64,000 nt of DNA from Desmodesmus armatus (GCA_007449985.2 VIIQ02000104.1:124001-188000), one strand, 5' to 3'. Shown: positions 13,873-25,369, numbered from the stretch's first letter. Notes: generated by a model from the sequence alone, not told the origin. Program-made: numbers and translations.

Positions 13873-15539
13873 CGGCAGTACACGGCACTACGAGGTAGCT
13901 GAGCTGCTGTATGCCTGGCAGGCAGGGGACCTCAACTGAAGTGCTGACGCACATGCAAGTGGTGTCACAGCTGCGCCGCGCAAGGCTTGGCGGCACATGG
14001 TATCCACACCATGGTGGCTTGCCAAGCACCGTTCTGACTTCAGATGTGCAGGCTTCCAGGATCGACTCTGACTTGCATCCAGGGAACGGGTGGCTTTGGG
14101 TTGTGCTTGTGTTCAGAGCGATGCTCCCAAGCTGCATGGTGGGAGCATACTGAGTATTTTGTAGTCACTGCTTGCAGGATGGAGCTTTGTCGCGTGCAGG
14201 TTGGGGTGGTGTGTGCATGTGTGACAAGTGTCGGCCAAGTCTAGTGCATGTGTTGTTTGAATGCACGTACTGCAGTTCAGGTTGGTGGTGCTGCATGCGT
14301 TGCGCAACGGTTGCAGTGGCTACGTATCCCTGGAGTTCTTCTGCCATGCATGGCTATGTGGGGGTGCGTAGCTCCCCCAGTAGAGACATAATGGTATGAC
14401 AAGCTGGTCTCTGGAACTGCATGTGTGTGTGGCATGTAGGGCAGACTGACATCACGTGAAGTGTGCACACTTCATGCTGTCTTTGGTGCTGCTGGACTGA
14501 GTCACTCTCTTGAAGGCTTCCAGTTGGCATGAGATTTCTTGAGATCCTGAATGCTTTGTGGGTTCCCTACATGCCAAGAGTTACATACCTTGGCATGTTG
14601 CCATACGTGACAGCAGACTTGTGCCTTCCAAAGCTGTGCTTCATGTGTTGATAGTTGAGCAGTTAACTGCGCAACTAGTTGCGCCTGCAGCACTTCCAAC
14701 AGCTGCCAACAAGGGTTTGCTTGTGTGCGGCCGTCCGATACTGTATGACACAAGCCATGAGGCTCAGCAGCCTGTTTGCCACAAATGCCAAATGCGTGAT
14801 GCATCGCGTACCGTACTTTGTGGCACACAACTGTTCAAAAGCTGTGATGAGCGGCGGGGGGTGGCTGCCGAGTTGTGGCTAGGCCAGAAGCTGCTTCTGG
14901 CAGTGCTGTGTGTAGCTGGTGGTGCTGTTCGCATTTGAAACCGTTTCAAAGTTGCATGGTGTGCATTTGGTGCTGTCGCCACCGCTGGGACGGTCTGGTG
15001 TGCATGGCAAAGTGGTGAGAGCCAGGCTGCTGCAGCAGCTGCGGCTTGGTGCTGGCCTTGTTCTTGTGGCGATGTCAGATTGACGCAGTCTATACTTGTG
15101 GTGTAATGTCAGTTTGAGGAAGGTTCTGTGTGGCGGCCGCACACTACTAGACCAAACGGTTTGAAATGTGGCTCGAAAGCTGCCGCCAACTGCAGCAAGC
15201 ATTGGCGCTGCATGCCTCACATGCCTGCCTGTTGACCTGCCTAGTACAGTCAATCTTTCGGGGTGCAACACCACAGTTGCAGGCTGGGCGTGTGGAGTTG
15301 CACTGGTGACTGCACTTGCCGCCAAGTTGTGAGTTGTAGCAGCTCCATGAGCCTCATGAGCCTCAGGCACAGTGTGCCACACTAGTGGTATGTGTGACAA
15401 GCACACTCAGTTTGAAAGCTTGGATTGGTAGCAGCTGTCTGAAAAGCATGGTGCCACATAATGGACTAGGCCTTCTGCCTGCAGTGTAATCAGCACGTTG
15501 CATGACAATGAGGCCTGGTGGTTTTTGCAGTTCTGCACA
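13873..15539. other. No intact gene; scattered retroelement-like debris
   Basis: Open frames are short and give no family match apart from the fragment at 14172. The stretch lies between the 3' end of ANK gene 1 and the first duplicated block. Nothing else could be supported. Confidence 0.5.
14172..14400 (+). pseudogene. Possible LINE C-terminal zinc-knuckle fragment
   Basis: The frame reads MCDKCRPSLVHVLFECTYC. This resembles the C-terminal zf-RVT pattern of non-LTR retrotransposons (CxxC ... hHhlfeC), as seen more clearly at 24814-25287. It is short, isolated and not clearly linked to reverse-transcriptase sequence, so it is at most a decayed remnant. Confidence 0.3.
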
Positions 15540-15698
15540 CTTGCTGCCATGCACAAAGGTCCCAAAGTATTACAAAGGAAGCATGGACGGGTTTCTAATC
15601 AACAAGGGAGTCAGAGGGGCCAGAGAGAAGGCAGGCACATCCAAGACAGATCACATGCATGCATTCTCTTAAGAGCTTGTCAGGCACATCATCACAGA

Positions 15699-15723
15699 GG
15701 TAGCGTGTGTCACACACGCTACC
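15699..15723. repeat. Perfect hairpin, 11-bp stem and 3-nt loop
   Basis: GGTAGCGTGTG, loop TCA, then CACACGCTACC. Immediately downstream a partial second copy of the right half (GTGTGTCACACACGCTACC) ends at 15745. The related copy in block B near 24520 keeps only the right arm. Confidence 0.85.
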
Positions 15724-16270
15724 TCAGTGTGTCACACACGCTACCAACTGGACAGCCGGTGCATCACCACAAGAGCCACCGCTGACTGGTCGGACTAGGC
15801 TTGGTTGAACCCAGCAGAGTCTGAACAGACTCTGTTATGGCACAACACATGTTGCTCACACAGCAAACACCCTCATCTCCAAACCCTTCAAGGTCTGTTG
15901 TGCTGCCGCAGCAGCATAGCACATACAAGGGCAGGTGGCCATGGGCCCCCACACCCCACCCCAGTAAGCCTCACTGGTGCCGGGCACCAGTGAAAGGGCA
16001 AAAGCACATGTCATGCTGGGCCGATGTGCGTGATCACAACAAAAAACACATGGGCACGTCACACCAACAGCACACACCACAGCTAGCCTCAGCGGCCGCA
16101 CATGCATCAGTCGCCTTGAAAAGTAAAGAAAACTTCTCCAAAATGCCCTTGGGCAAGTGGAACAGGCATTGAGTATGCTACCCCACAGCTCTGAGATTGA
16201 CAACCATCCACTAAGCACAAAAAGGCAAAGGCGCCAGCATGCTGCCTTGCGCAAGGCAGGCGATCCAGTT

Positions 16271-16356
16271 CACCTTCAAGTTCCACCGGGTGGAACCAGG
16301 TGTGAGGGTACTACACCTTCAAGTTCCACCGGGTGGAACCAGGTGTGAGGGTACTA
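16271..16356. repeat. 43-bp tandem repeat x2
   Basis: Two adjacent, essentially identical copies beginning CACCTTCAAG. Each contains the palindrome TTCCACCGGGTGGAA. Block B has no such duplication at the corresponding site. Confidence 0.85.
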
Positions 16357-16949
16357 CATAAGGCACCTGCGCAGCTGGTGTTGGTGCATTGACATTGATG
16401 GTGTACGGTACAGCACAACTGCATGGAAGAAGCTGCCCCCCAAATACAGAATGCACAGAGCATATTCAGTGGCCAGCTGTGCTAAGGTGAACACAGAGAC
16501 GCTGCAGGACTTGTGGGAGACTTGCTTCCCTTCAGCAGATGCTCCCAAGCTGGGATGTGCAGCTTTTGAAGTATCAGCCTGATGCCATGCCATGCCATGT
16601 CACTGGTCATCATACGGTATGATACTAGCACCAGGACGACACTGCTTATGAAACATGCAGGTCAGCTGTCTCACGTCCTGATTATGGACGCGCCTATGAA
16701 ACGGCACTTTGGCAGACCAAGCAACACTCGTCTCCAGACGTGAGCTCACACTATGCAATGCCACTGACTCAGTGCCGAGGCTCGGCCATAACATTTGCTT
16801 TGTCCAAGAGGCCCACCTGCAGGAACAGTATCATTGCCAAACATATGTCTGGCGCAAAGACACACAGCTGTCCCCGGGAGCCTGCAAACAACCATGCCCA
16901 ACAATGGATATGAAGGATGTCACACCGACCGCATGCACCCTGCCAGGGT

Positions 16950-17003
16950 GCGGCGTCATGCATGGGCATTTGTGACGCGGCGTCATGCATGGGCATTTGT
17001 GAA
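16950..17003. repeat. 27-bp tandem repeat x2
   Basis: GCGGCGTCATGCATGGGCAT and its tail occur twice head to tail, just downstream of the ANK gene 2 coding region. Confidence 0.85.
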
Positions 17004-17080
17004 CAATGACATCCACTCAGCCTAGGTGCTGGGACTTGTTTGCTAGAACACTGGTGATGCAGGGCCTGCATCAGCTGCAT

Positions 17081-19571
17081 TCACAGCGCTGCGCCACGCT
17101 GCATCGGCACCCAGCACAAGCCGCGCCACTTCAGTGTCATCACTTCAACTGCTGCCAACAGCAGCACTGTGACACTATTTCTGGCAGACTTACTTGCTGC
17201 ATCCAGCAACAGCTCTTCAACTTTGGTGTGGCCATTCAGCTCGGCCCATTGCACGGGTGTCCATCCCTCTGCATCATGAGATAAACTACTGTGTGTGCCA
17301 CAGTGCAGCCAGCAGCAGCACCACCACTTGGGTGTGGCCATAGCGTGCAGCCCAATGCAGGGCTGTGTTGCCACTTGCAGCAGCACCATTAACTGCTGCA
17401 TGTGCACCCAGCAACAGCTGCACCAATTCTGTGTGGCCGTAACACGCAGCCAAGTGCAGGGCTGTCCTACCCTCTCCATCAGCGGCATTCACCCCTGCCT
17501 GAGCACGCAGCAGCAGCTGCGCCATTTTGATGTGACCGTTCTGTGCAGCCCAATGCAAGGCTGTCCACCCGTCTGCACCAGCGGCATTAACCGCTGCCTG
17601 AGCACCCAGCAACAGGTCCACCACTTTGGTGTGGCCATAGCGTGCAGCCCAATGCAGGGCTGTGTTGCCACTTGCAGCAGCTCTATTCACTGCTGCATGT
17701 GCACCCAGCAACAGCTGCACCAATGCGGTGTGGCCGTAACACGCAGCCAAGTGGAGGGCTGTCCTGCCCTCTCCATCAGCGGCATTCACCGGTGCCCCAG
17801 CCTCCAGCAATAGCTGCACCGCTTCGGTGCGACCTTTGTGTGCAGCAAAGTGCAAGGCTATCCACCTCTTTGCAGAGGCAGCATTCACCGGCGCTCTAGC
17901 GTCCAACAATAGGTGCAGCACTTCGATGTGACCGTGGTGTGCAGCCAAGTGCAGGGCTGTCCACCCCTTTGCAGGAGCGGCATCCACCGCTGCTCCTGTA
18001 TTCAACAAATACTGCACCACTTCAGGGCAACCCTTGTGTGCAGCAAAATGCAGCGCTGTCCACCCCTTTGCATCAGTGGCATTCACCGCTGCCTTTGCAC
18101 CCAGCAACAGCTGAGCCACCGTGAAGGTGTGACCCTTCTGTGCAGCCCAGTGCAGGGCTGTCCTACCCTTTGCACCAGCGGCATTTACCTCTGCTCCAGC
18201 TTCCAACAATAGCTGCAGCACTTCAGTGTGGCCGTTGTGTGCAGCCAAGTGCAGGGCTGTCCACCCCTCTGTATCAGCGGCATCCACCGCTGCTCCTGCA
18301 TTCAACAATAACTGCACCACTTCGGGGCAACCCTTGTGTGCAGCAAAGTGCAGGGCTGTCCACCCCTTTGCATCAGTGGCATTCACCACTGCCTTCGCAC
18401 CCAGCAACAGCTGAGCCACCGTGAAGGTGTGACCCTTCTGCGCAGCCCAGTGCAGGGCTGTCCTACCCTTTGCACCAGCAGCATTGACCTCTGCTGCAGC
18501 TTCCAACAATAGCTGCAGCACTTCAGTGTGGCCGTTGTGTGCAGCCAAATGCAGGGGTGTCCAACCCTCTGCATCAGCGGCATCCACCGCTGCTCCAGCT
18601 TTCAGCAACAGCTGCAGCACGTCGGAGTGACCGTGGTATGCAGCAAAGTGCAGGGCTGTCCAGCTCTTTGCAGCAACAGCATCCACTGCTGCATGCATAC
18701 CCAGCAGCAGCTGCACCTCTTCGCTGTCACCCTCTTGTGCAGCCAAGTGCAGGGGTGTCCACCCCTCTGCATCAGCGGCATCCACTGCTGCCTGAGCACC
18801 CAGCAACAGCTGCGCCACTATGGTCTGACCGTTCTCTGCAGCCAGAGCTGTCCATTCCTCTGCAGCAGCGGCATCCTGCAGGTCATCGTTGGACTGGGTC
18901 AGCTCCACCTTGCACCGGTGGTGGCTGTTGTTCGCGCCTGACAGTTGCACGATTTCCGCCTCCAGCAGAGCAATGTGCCTCTCAAGCCTCTGCACAGCAC
19001 AACAACAAGAGCAGGCACTGACATGACTTTCACAACATGTGCTTGGCGTACCACTGCATGTGCAACCTGTCAGCACCTTTTTACAGGTGTTGTGAGCGCC
19101 TGGCTGTTGAGATGCTCAGCCACACACCCGCACTTTTTTGCCAACCCATGTCACTCTGCAGCTCCAAACACCGCGTAAGCCCCCCACAAATCTGATCAGC
19201 CCATGCCGCATGCTTTGTAAAGCTGTGGGAAGCTGCCAGTGACAGGGGTCGATACAGCATCAGACACTGTCTGCTGTGATAGCAGGGGCACTTACCCTCT
19301 GAGCAACTCTTCTGCCTGGTGACCGGCAGACAATATTGTACAGCACAAACAGCAGTGCTGCGTTGGTGACTATCTCCACCAGCAGCAGCCCTCTGGGTCC
19401 AGGCCCATCTTCGTTGCTGCAGTGCGAGCCCAGCTGTGCGACCAGCTGTGTGCTTGAACTATGCTGAACCGCATGACACCGTACAGGAGGGATGTTATGA
19501 CGTACGTCCCTCGCAGTGCTGCCAGAAAAAGAAAACACAGTGTGTTTGGAATGGCCCAGAGCAGGTGCCAC
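17081..19571 (-). CDS. Ankyrin-repeat protein 2, with coiled-coil start and frame break near the 3' end
   Basis: The main exon runs 18989-17286. After a CAG acceptor it begins RLERHIALLEAEIVQL, a short leucine-patterned coiled coil, then encodes about 16 ANK repeats. Upstream, 19571-19296 is an open frame containing GLLLVEIVTNAALLFVLYN and ending at a GTAAGT donor in phase 0. It is probably an earlier exon, giving a membrane anchor like that proposed for ANK gene 1; its own start codon is not visible. The main frame stops at 17286 after LLLAALWHTQ. An ANK repeat then continues in another frame (DAEGWTPVQWAELNGHTKVE...) down to 17081. This indicates a 1-base indel, an assembly error or an unrecognised short intron. 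Neighbouring repeats are duplicated with a ~300-bp period. Confidence 0.7.
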
Positions 19572-19689
19572 TCATCGACACCTGGTGGCCACGGTGCACA
19601 ACACTGCTGCGCAGCATGGCTCATCCGACCTGCCCACAGGGAAGGCAGCACGTTTGACAAAATACAATGTTTTATTTGATACCGGGCAG

Positions 19690-19800
19690 ACTTTGTTTGG
19701 AGCAGGCAGACGAAATTGAGGAATTTACGCCAGCGCACAGTACAGGTGGCAGCTGATAGTGCAGATTGCAGGCAGCCAGTCCTATACAAAAAGGGACGCA
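19690..19800 (-). repeat. Shared ANK 5'-region repeat, partial copy 2
   Basis: Contains GCAGGCAGACGAAATTGAGG and ACGCCAGCGCACAGTACAGG, nearly identical to 29130-29190. It lies just upstream of ANK gene 2 in the gene's orientation. Confidence 0.7.
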
Positions 19801-19820
19801 TAAAATACAAGAATCCAAAG

Positions 19821-19926
19821 TGTCCTCGGAGAAGGAGAATCCTTCGGAGAGCCTGTGGCCCGAACAAAAGTGTGATAAAATGTCCTCGGAGAAGGAGAAT
19901 CCTTCGGAGAGCCTGTGGCCCCGAAA
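19821..19926. repeat. 60-bp-period tandem repeat x2 with internal hairpin
   Basis: A ~45-bp core (TGTCCTCGGAGAAGGAGAAT onward) occurs twice at a spacing of 60 bases. Each core contains TCGGAGAAGGAGAATCCTTC, which can fold back through GAAGGA/TCCTTC. Confidence 0.85.
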
Positions 19927-20339
19927 AAGAATGAGAAATTAGGAGTGACCTTGTGTAATACCGTTGCGAGTTTCGAGTTCGAAAACGCGTTCGATATGGT
20001 GTGACCGACAGCCTTTGTGTTTGAAGCAGTCGCTGAATACGATGCGTCCATACACTTATCGTATGCCAAGCTACAAAGCGATTGCGAGCAGCAGTATGGG
20101 CGGGCCGGTAGTATGCAATGGCCGTAACCTCGTGGATGTCTAAGTGCGACGTAAAGATGACAGCTTTGAGCGCTATTGCCAACAACCAACGCAATTACAG
20201 CCCTTGGTTGCTGTAGAACATGAACCTGAAGGGAAGGGGGCTGACCTGCCCCCCTGGACCCCCGCCACCAACACTGCTACTGTCACCCCCTCAGTCACGG
20301 TCCCTGGGACCCTGACACCTGACTGTGAGAGCTTGATTG

Positions 20340-20540
20340 CTCACACATACGAGAGAGTACATCTCCAGATTTTTGATATGCTTTTCCTGACATATAAAAG
20401 CTGCTTTGAAGCATTTTTAATCGGCCTGGGAGGTGTGCCCAAGTGGCTAAAATTCAGTTGGCAGCTGCCATCGCACACGTCAACAAACCTTTCTCACAAA
20501 TACGACAGGGTACATCTCCAATTTTTTGATATGTTGTTCT
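20340..20540. repeat. Two ~45-bp direct repeats about 155 bp apart
   Basis: ACATCTCCAGATTTTTGATATG near 20360 recurs as ACATCTCCAATTTTTTGATATG near 20513, with matching flanks. The stretch is AT-rich relative to the surroundings. No coding function was found. Confidence 0.7.
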
Positions 20541-21094
20541 TTGAATAGTGTTTAACGATTTGCAACATTCAAAACGGGGCTGGGGGCGTGCCCATGTGTC
20601 CAAAAAAATCGTGAAGGTCGGCACCCCAGGTCCCGTGGTATCGGTTCGTAGCTCGTGCATTCCAGGCTTCTATCATGTAGAACAGTACCTCAGAGACCAC
20701 GGTTCGAAATTGCAGCTCCCAAAGCTGCATCCACGACCAGCACATCGGATGCACTAGATCTGATCAGCACGTTGCACCAAAAACCCTCTCTTGTCCTGGC
20801 TCAACTTCCACAAGTTGGTGTTGTTACATTGAAAACATAATTCCATGCCCAGTCTCTGCGTTTATGCTGCTGCTGCTGCTACTGATGGCCCTGCTGCTTC
20901 ACACTGGGAGGGATGGGTGCATAGGATTTGAGTGGCCCACACCGGCGTCACATATTTCTTACAAACATAGTGAGGTTAAACAAGACGTTTTGGAAGCTCT
21001 CACATTCCCAGTTCAGATTTTGCCTTGGGGCCCTCTACCGTGACTATGGGGTGGCTACTGTGCTGCTGCTACTGTACATGTACCTGTTGCATTC

Positions 21095-21506
21095 AAGGCA
21101 GGGGGGCTGACTGCCCCCCTGGACCCCCGCCCTGGACACAAGTAAAATCCCTGGTTGCACCAACACCTGAACATGCAAGGCAGGGGGGCTGACTGCCCCC
21201 CTGGACCCCCGCCACCAACACTGCTACTGTGCTGCTGCTGCTGTACCTGTTGCATACAAGGCAGGGGGGCTGACTGCCCCCCTGGACCCCCGCCCTGGAC
21301 ACAAGTAAAATCCTTGGTTGCACCAACACCTGAACATGCAAGGCAGGGGGGCTGACTGCCCCCCTGGACCCCCGCCACCAGTACTGCGTGTGCTGCTGCT
21401 GCCATCGGTATCCCTTGCCTCATACAAAGCAAATGGCTGCATCCATTGCAGTGCAGCAGCACTGGAAAAGACAGCGGGGGGCAAGGGGGGCGGCAAGCCC
21501 CCCTAG
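21095..21506. repeat. GC-rich hairpin minisatellite, array 1
   Basis: Four copies of AAGGCAGGGGGGCTGACTGC followed by a CCCCCTGGACCCCCGCC tail, at 21095, 21178, 21258 and 21340. The intervening sequences alternate, giving a higher-order period of ~163 bp. G6C-TGACT-GC6 forms a hairpin. The array ends in a different hairpin (GGGGGGCGGCAAGCCCCCCT, near 21486). A lone related copy lies near 20235. Confidence 0.9.
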
Positions 21507-22063
21507 CTTACAATATTCAGTGCAACAAACTACACTGTAATAAACAAACATAAACACAGTTTGACAACAGCAGCAATACACTGGCAAGGAACTCGCCTCA
21601 CCCTCTTCCTTCGACGGGTCTGCGGACGGAACGGGAGCCCCGTGTGTAATATTCTGTGTGACTTTTTTGAGTAATAAAATGTGTAATGCCGTTTATTATG
21701 AAAAAGAGTTGCGACAGCTGTGGTCTTGGAGCACCTGACTGGTTGTATGATTGTATGTCAAGCTCGTTTGCAATTTCGGGCTGCAGCACGGTCGGAGCAG
21801 GCCGGATGGCAGAGGCCGTAGCGTCGTGGACATCGAACTGCTACATGTACGCAAAGAAGGCACTGCAAATAGACAACGAAGACCAACACAAGACGTATCA
21901 GGGATGTAATTCGTTTTCTAGCGCAGACTGTAGCATGGTCGCGGGCAGGCCGCGTGGTGATGGCGATCTACTGGTTATGTCGACAAATTGAAGATCGTTT
22001 TCCACGTGTCCTTGCACGAATCTACACTTTACTGCCTTATGTTGCATCAAAACATGAAGCTGC
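21507..22063. other. Spacer between hairpin arrays, no gene
   Basis: AT-richer stretch. Near 21605 it contains TTCGACGGGTCTGCGGACGG, which recurs (with changes) near 23015, so part of it is another dispersed repeat. No supported coding region. Confidence 0.5.
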
Positions 22064-22885
22064 AAGGCAGGGGGGCTGTCTGCCCCCCTGGACCCCCGCC
22101 ACCAGTACTGTTGTGCTGCAAGAGAGACAGCAGCACCACACACATACACTTGCTGGACCTGTAAGGCAGGGGGGCTGTCTGCCCCCCTGGACCCCCGCCA
22201 ACAGTACTGTTGTGCTGCAAGAGAGACAGCAGCACCACACACACACACACTTGCTGGACCTGTAAGGCAGGGGGGCTGTCTGCCCCCCTGGACCCCCGCC
22301 AACAGTACTGTTGTGCTGCAAGAGAGACAGCAGCACCACACACATACACTTGCTGGACCTGTAAGGCAGGGGGGCTGTCTGCCCCCCTGGACCCCCGCCA
22401 ACAGTACTGTTGTGCTGCAAGAGAGACAGCAACACCACACACATACACTTGCTGGACCTGTAAGGCAGGGGGGCTGTCTGCCCCCCTGGACCCCCGCCAA
22501 CAGTACTGTTGTGCTGCAAGAGAGACAGCAGCACCACACACATACACTTGCTGGACCTGTAAGGCAGGGGTGCTGTCTGCCCCCCTGGACCCCCGCCGGC
22601 ATTGACTGTAGTGCAGCAACACTTCGAAGTGATCGCGGGGGGCAAGGGGGGCGGCTAGCCCCCCTGCATTGCAGGACCAGCAAGTGCCTGAATGAATGTT
22701 GTGCAGCAAGACAGGCAGTAATCGCGGGGGGCAAGGGGGGCGGCTAGCCCCCCTGCCTTACAGGTCCAGCAAGTGTATGTGTGTGGTGCTGCTCTCTCTT
22801 GCCAAGAGTGCAGCAGTGCAGCACAACAGTACCGGTGGCGGGGGTCCAGGGGGGCAGACAGCCCCCCTGCCTTACAAGTCCAGCA
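22064..22885. repeat. GC-rich hairpin minisatellite, array 2 (99-101 bp units)
   Basis: Six head-to-tail units start at 22064, 22163, 22264, 22363, 22462 and 22561. Each has GGGGGGCTGTCTGCCCCCC, the tail TGGACCCCCGCC and a GTGCTGCAAGAGAGACAGCA spacer. Downstream come two variant hairpins (GGGGGGCGGCTAGCCCCCCT, near 22650 and 22738) and one unit in inverted orientation (about 22835-22885). Array homogeneity points to recent unequal exchange. The long open frames here only reflect the repeat. Confidence 0.92.
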
Positions 22886-22974
22886 AGTGTATTTGTGGAC
22901 ATAGGGAGTGCCAGCTGTGCTATGCACCAAGCACATGACAAGAGCAGATGATGCATGCTGGCAGTTGACATAAA

Positions 22975-23950
22975 GTTACGTAGGGCCACGGAAACTGGGC
23001 TGCCTGCCCCTTACTTCGACGGGTACGCGGACGGAAGGGAGCCCTGCTTTGCAACTTGCTACTTACTGCCTTTGCTGCTGCTACGGCCCTCAACCCTACA
23101 CCGCCGCTGGACCGCATCCCATTTTCACAAGCAAGATCAGACCTTACATCGTTTTTGGCTGGTTAAAGTTCGACTTGGATTTTACTTGCAACTGTTGCTG
23201 GTGCTTCACGTGCACGTGCCGTGCTGCCTAGGCCTAGGCCGGGCTCAAACTGGCTCCAACACTGTTGCACCGGTACCGTGCAAATGCAGTGCCTCCGTGC
23301 AGCTTGGCAGCCCCTTACTTCTCACCCAGTATAGCAAGTGTGTAGACGGATCCTCCACTGATTGGGAGCCAAGTCTAAAATGTGCCGCAAACCCTTAGCA
23401 TGCCAGCAAAACTGCCGCTACAAGCCTAGCGGTGATGGCTGGCTAGCAGTACGTCTGCACCCCTCAGCGGCTGGATGCTGGCAGGTGATATGGGTCTACT
23501 GCTGAGTGCAGCAGCACAGGCACATTTACTGTGGGCAGGTCGTCGTCGGGGCGAACAGACAGGTGTGACAAGGTTTACTATGTATGTGACAGGAGCCAGG
23601 AATGCTCAGTACTTGGGGCCAAGCAGCAGCAGCAGCAGCAGTGGCACCGTGGTGTCATGATGCAGCACACACACCAGTGCCTTGTTAAGTGTTTGCAAAC
23701 AGTTGCCTCAGGTTGGCACCAGTAGGGCAGTTGGCGCTCAAGTCACCCCTCACTGACATGAGAGCTTGGGTACTATCCAGTGTCAGAGTTTGAGTACTAT
23801 CCAGTGTTTCAACAGTGTTTGAATGCATGGACAGAACCACATCTGCTACTGAGCTGTTCCGCAATGAGCATGCCTGCGTCTTTCCAAACCGGCCAGTTAA
23901 CGTTATTTTCCCTGGGAGCCTGATGGTGGCCACAAACCAACCATCCCTGC
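22975..23950. repeat. Upstream part of duplicated block A
   Basis: Related in the same order and orientation to 29280-30150. Shared stretches include CTTCTCACCCAGTA near 23317 and 29511, GTGTGTAGACGGATCCTCC near 23339 and 29532, GAGTGCAGCAGCACAGGC near 23503 and 29820, and GGACAGAACCACATCTGCTA near 23829 versus its 30.1 kb counterpart. No intact gene was recognised. Confidence 0.7.
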
Positions 23951-24369
23951 CAGCCGACAGCCAAGACAACACTCTTACAAACATTCTACTCAGTACGGCT
24001 CAGCTTCACCGCATGTGGTGGTGGTGTTGTAAGATGTGCTGCTACCCCGGCTCTGATCAGACACCATAGCTGCTGCTGTGCCAAGAAATCGAGACCCGTC
24101 TGGCACCACATCAGACTCTGATTGTTGGGCCAACAGTACCACCAGCACTGCCGCCACCACCACCGCCACTACCACTACCAGCACCAGCACCACAAACGGC
24201 TGGGTGACCTTATTGAGGTAGGGCTTGAGTTTTCATAGCATGCATGCTAGGGCCCAGCAGCCGGGCATATGCCCGCAGCCAAGCCGCTATCATGGCTGGG
24301 CCGTTGCTGCATGTGCTCCAGCGCTTATTGCTTTCACATGTATGCACTTCTGCCACCGCAAACAACTGA

Positions 24370-24813
24370 CATGCACAAAGGTCCCAACGTGCCACAAAGG
24401 AAGCATGGGCGAGTGAGTGACACACAAAGGAGCCAGAGGGACCGGAGAGAAGCCATGCATACACAACCAAGACAGGTCACATGCATGCAGTATCCTGTCA
24501 AGCATCTTATATTCACACGCTACCAACTGAAAGCGGATGCATCACCACGAGGACTGCCGCTGACTAGTCAGACTACGCACCCATCAGGAGTTTGGACAGA
24601 ACATAATACACTGCGACGGTCGTTCACGTGCATGCACATGCACACACAGCAACCACCATCAGGTTTAGACCCGCACTCTTGCGCTGTCAGCAGCATGGCG
24701 CATGCTGCCGCAGCGGCACAGAGTGCGGCACAGAGTCTACTCAAAGGGCAGGCGGTGATGAAAACCCCCTGCACCAAGGCCACCACTGAGAGTACCAAGG
24801 CAGCTGCGATGCC
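24370..24813 (+). pseudogene. LINE-related sequence, block B, non-coding part
   Basis: Homologous to 15540-15830. It leads directly into the open LINE C-terminus at 24814 and is presumably decayed sequence of the same element. Confidence 0.5.
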
Positions 24814-25287
24814 ATGGCCCAGTGGGCAGATGCGCGCGAGAACAATAAGATCATCTGCATGGCGTGTCACTTTAACAGACCACAGCTAGCCTCAGCCGGA
24901 TCTCAGCCTGAGAGCCAGTGGCTTGTGGCAGCACATGCATCAATTGAGCAGGGTCGCAAGCGCAGGGAGTCTGTCCCAAGGGCGGATCGCATCTGTCGTT
25001 TGTGCTCTGGTCAGGACGCTTCGCTGGCCAACCGCGCTGCTGTGCTGGCCCGTACTGGCACCAGCAACAATGTTGAAGATCTAAAGCACTTCATTCTTGA
25101 ATGTCCCGTGTATGATGATCTGCGCACCGCCTGCCCAGCCTTTGCTGACCCGGCTTCAGTCCAGTTGGGTGACCAAGATTGTGTTGCTACTGTGTTTCAA
25201 CATGCCGAACAGTCGGCCCTGGCACACACTCTGTACAAAATGAAAGTGCGCAGAGCACGCTTGCTTGGCCTTACCATGGGTATTTGA
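24814..25287 (+). pseudogene. C-terminal fragment of a non-LTR retrotransposon ORF (zf-RVT-like)
   Basis: A 157-codon frame with RICRLCSGQDASL, then NVEDLKHFILECPVYDDLR. This is the conserved Cys/His arrangement at the end of many LINE reverse-transcriptase proteins (CxxC followed by HxxxxC). The reverse-transcriptase domain is not visible upstream, so the copy is 5'-truncated, as is typical for LINEs. A more decayed relative lies in block A. Confidence 0.6.
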
Positions 25288-25369
25288 CTGACTTTGTTCT
25301 GTTTCTTGTGTCCACACTGGTATAGTTGCCTGCCCTCATCTCTGCACACAATAGGTTCCTAGCATGGCT

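Larger units (their letters stand above)
15540..17080 (+). pseudogene. LINE debris and shared 3' flank, duplicated block A
   Basis: Recognisably related to 24370-26590 in the same order and orientation. Matching stretches include ACAAAGGTCCCAA...ACAAAGGAAGCATGG near 15550 and 24380, CACGCTACCAACTG near 15735 and 24520, CACAGCTAGCCTCAG near 16079 and 24886, and the GGCATTG...CCCACAG stretch near 16165 and 25605. The 24.8 kb copy keeps an open LINE C-terminus; here the frame is broken. It runs up to the 3' end of ANK gene 2. Confidence 0.65.

Noticed and set aside
14879..15406. 175-codon minus-strand ORF
   Set aside because: No domain, no splice context and His/Thr/Pro-rich random-looking composition.
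22037..22734. Long repetitive ORFs (200-278 codons) in the hairpin array
   Set aside because: They are open only because each ~99-bp unit lacks stops in those frames; there is no coding signal outside the repeat.
20235..22885. CRISPR-like array
   Set aside because: Repeats are GC hairpins in tandem with near-identical spacers in a eukaryotic context; the spacers are not unique.
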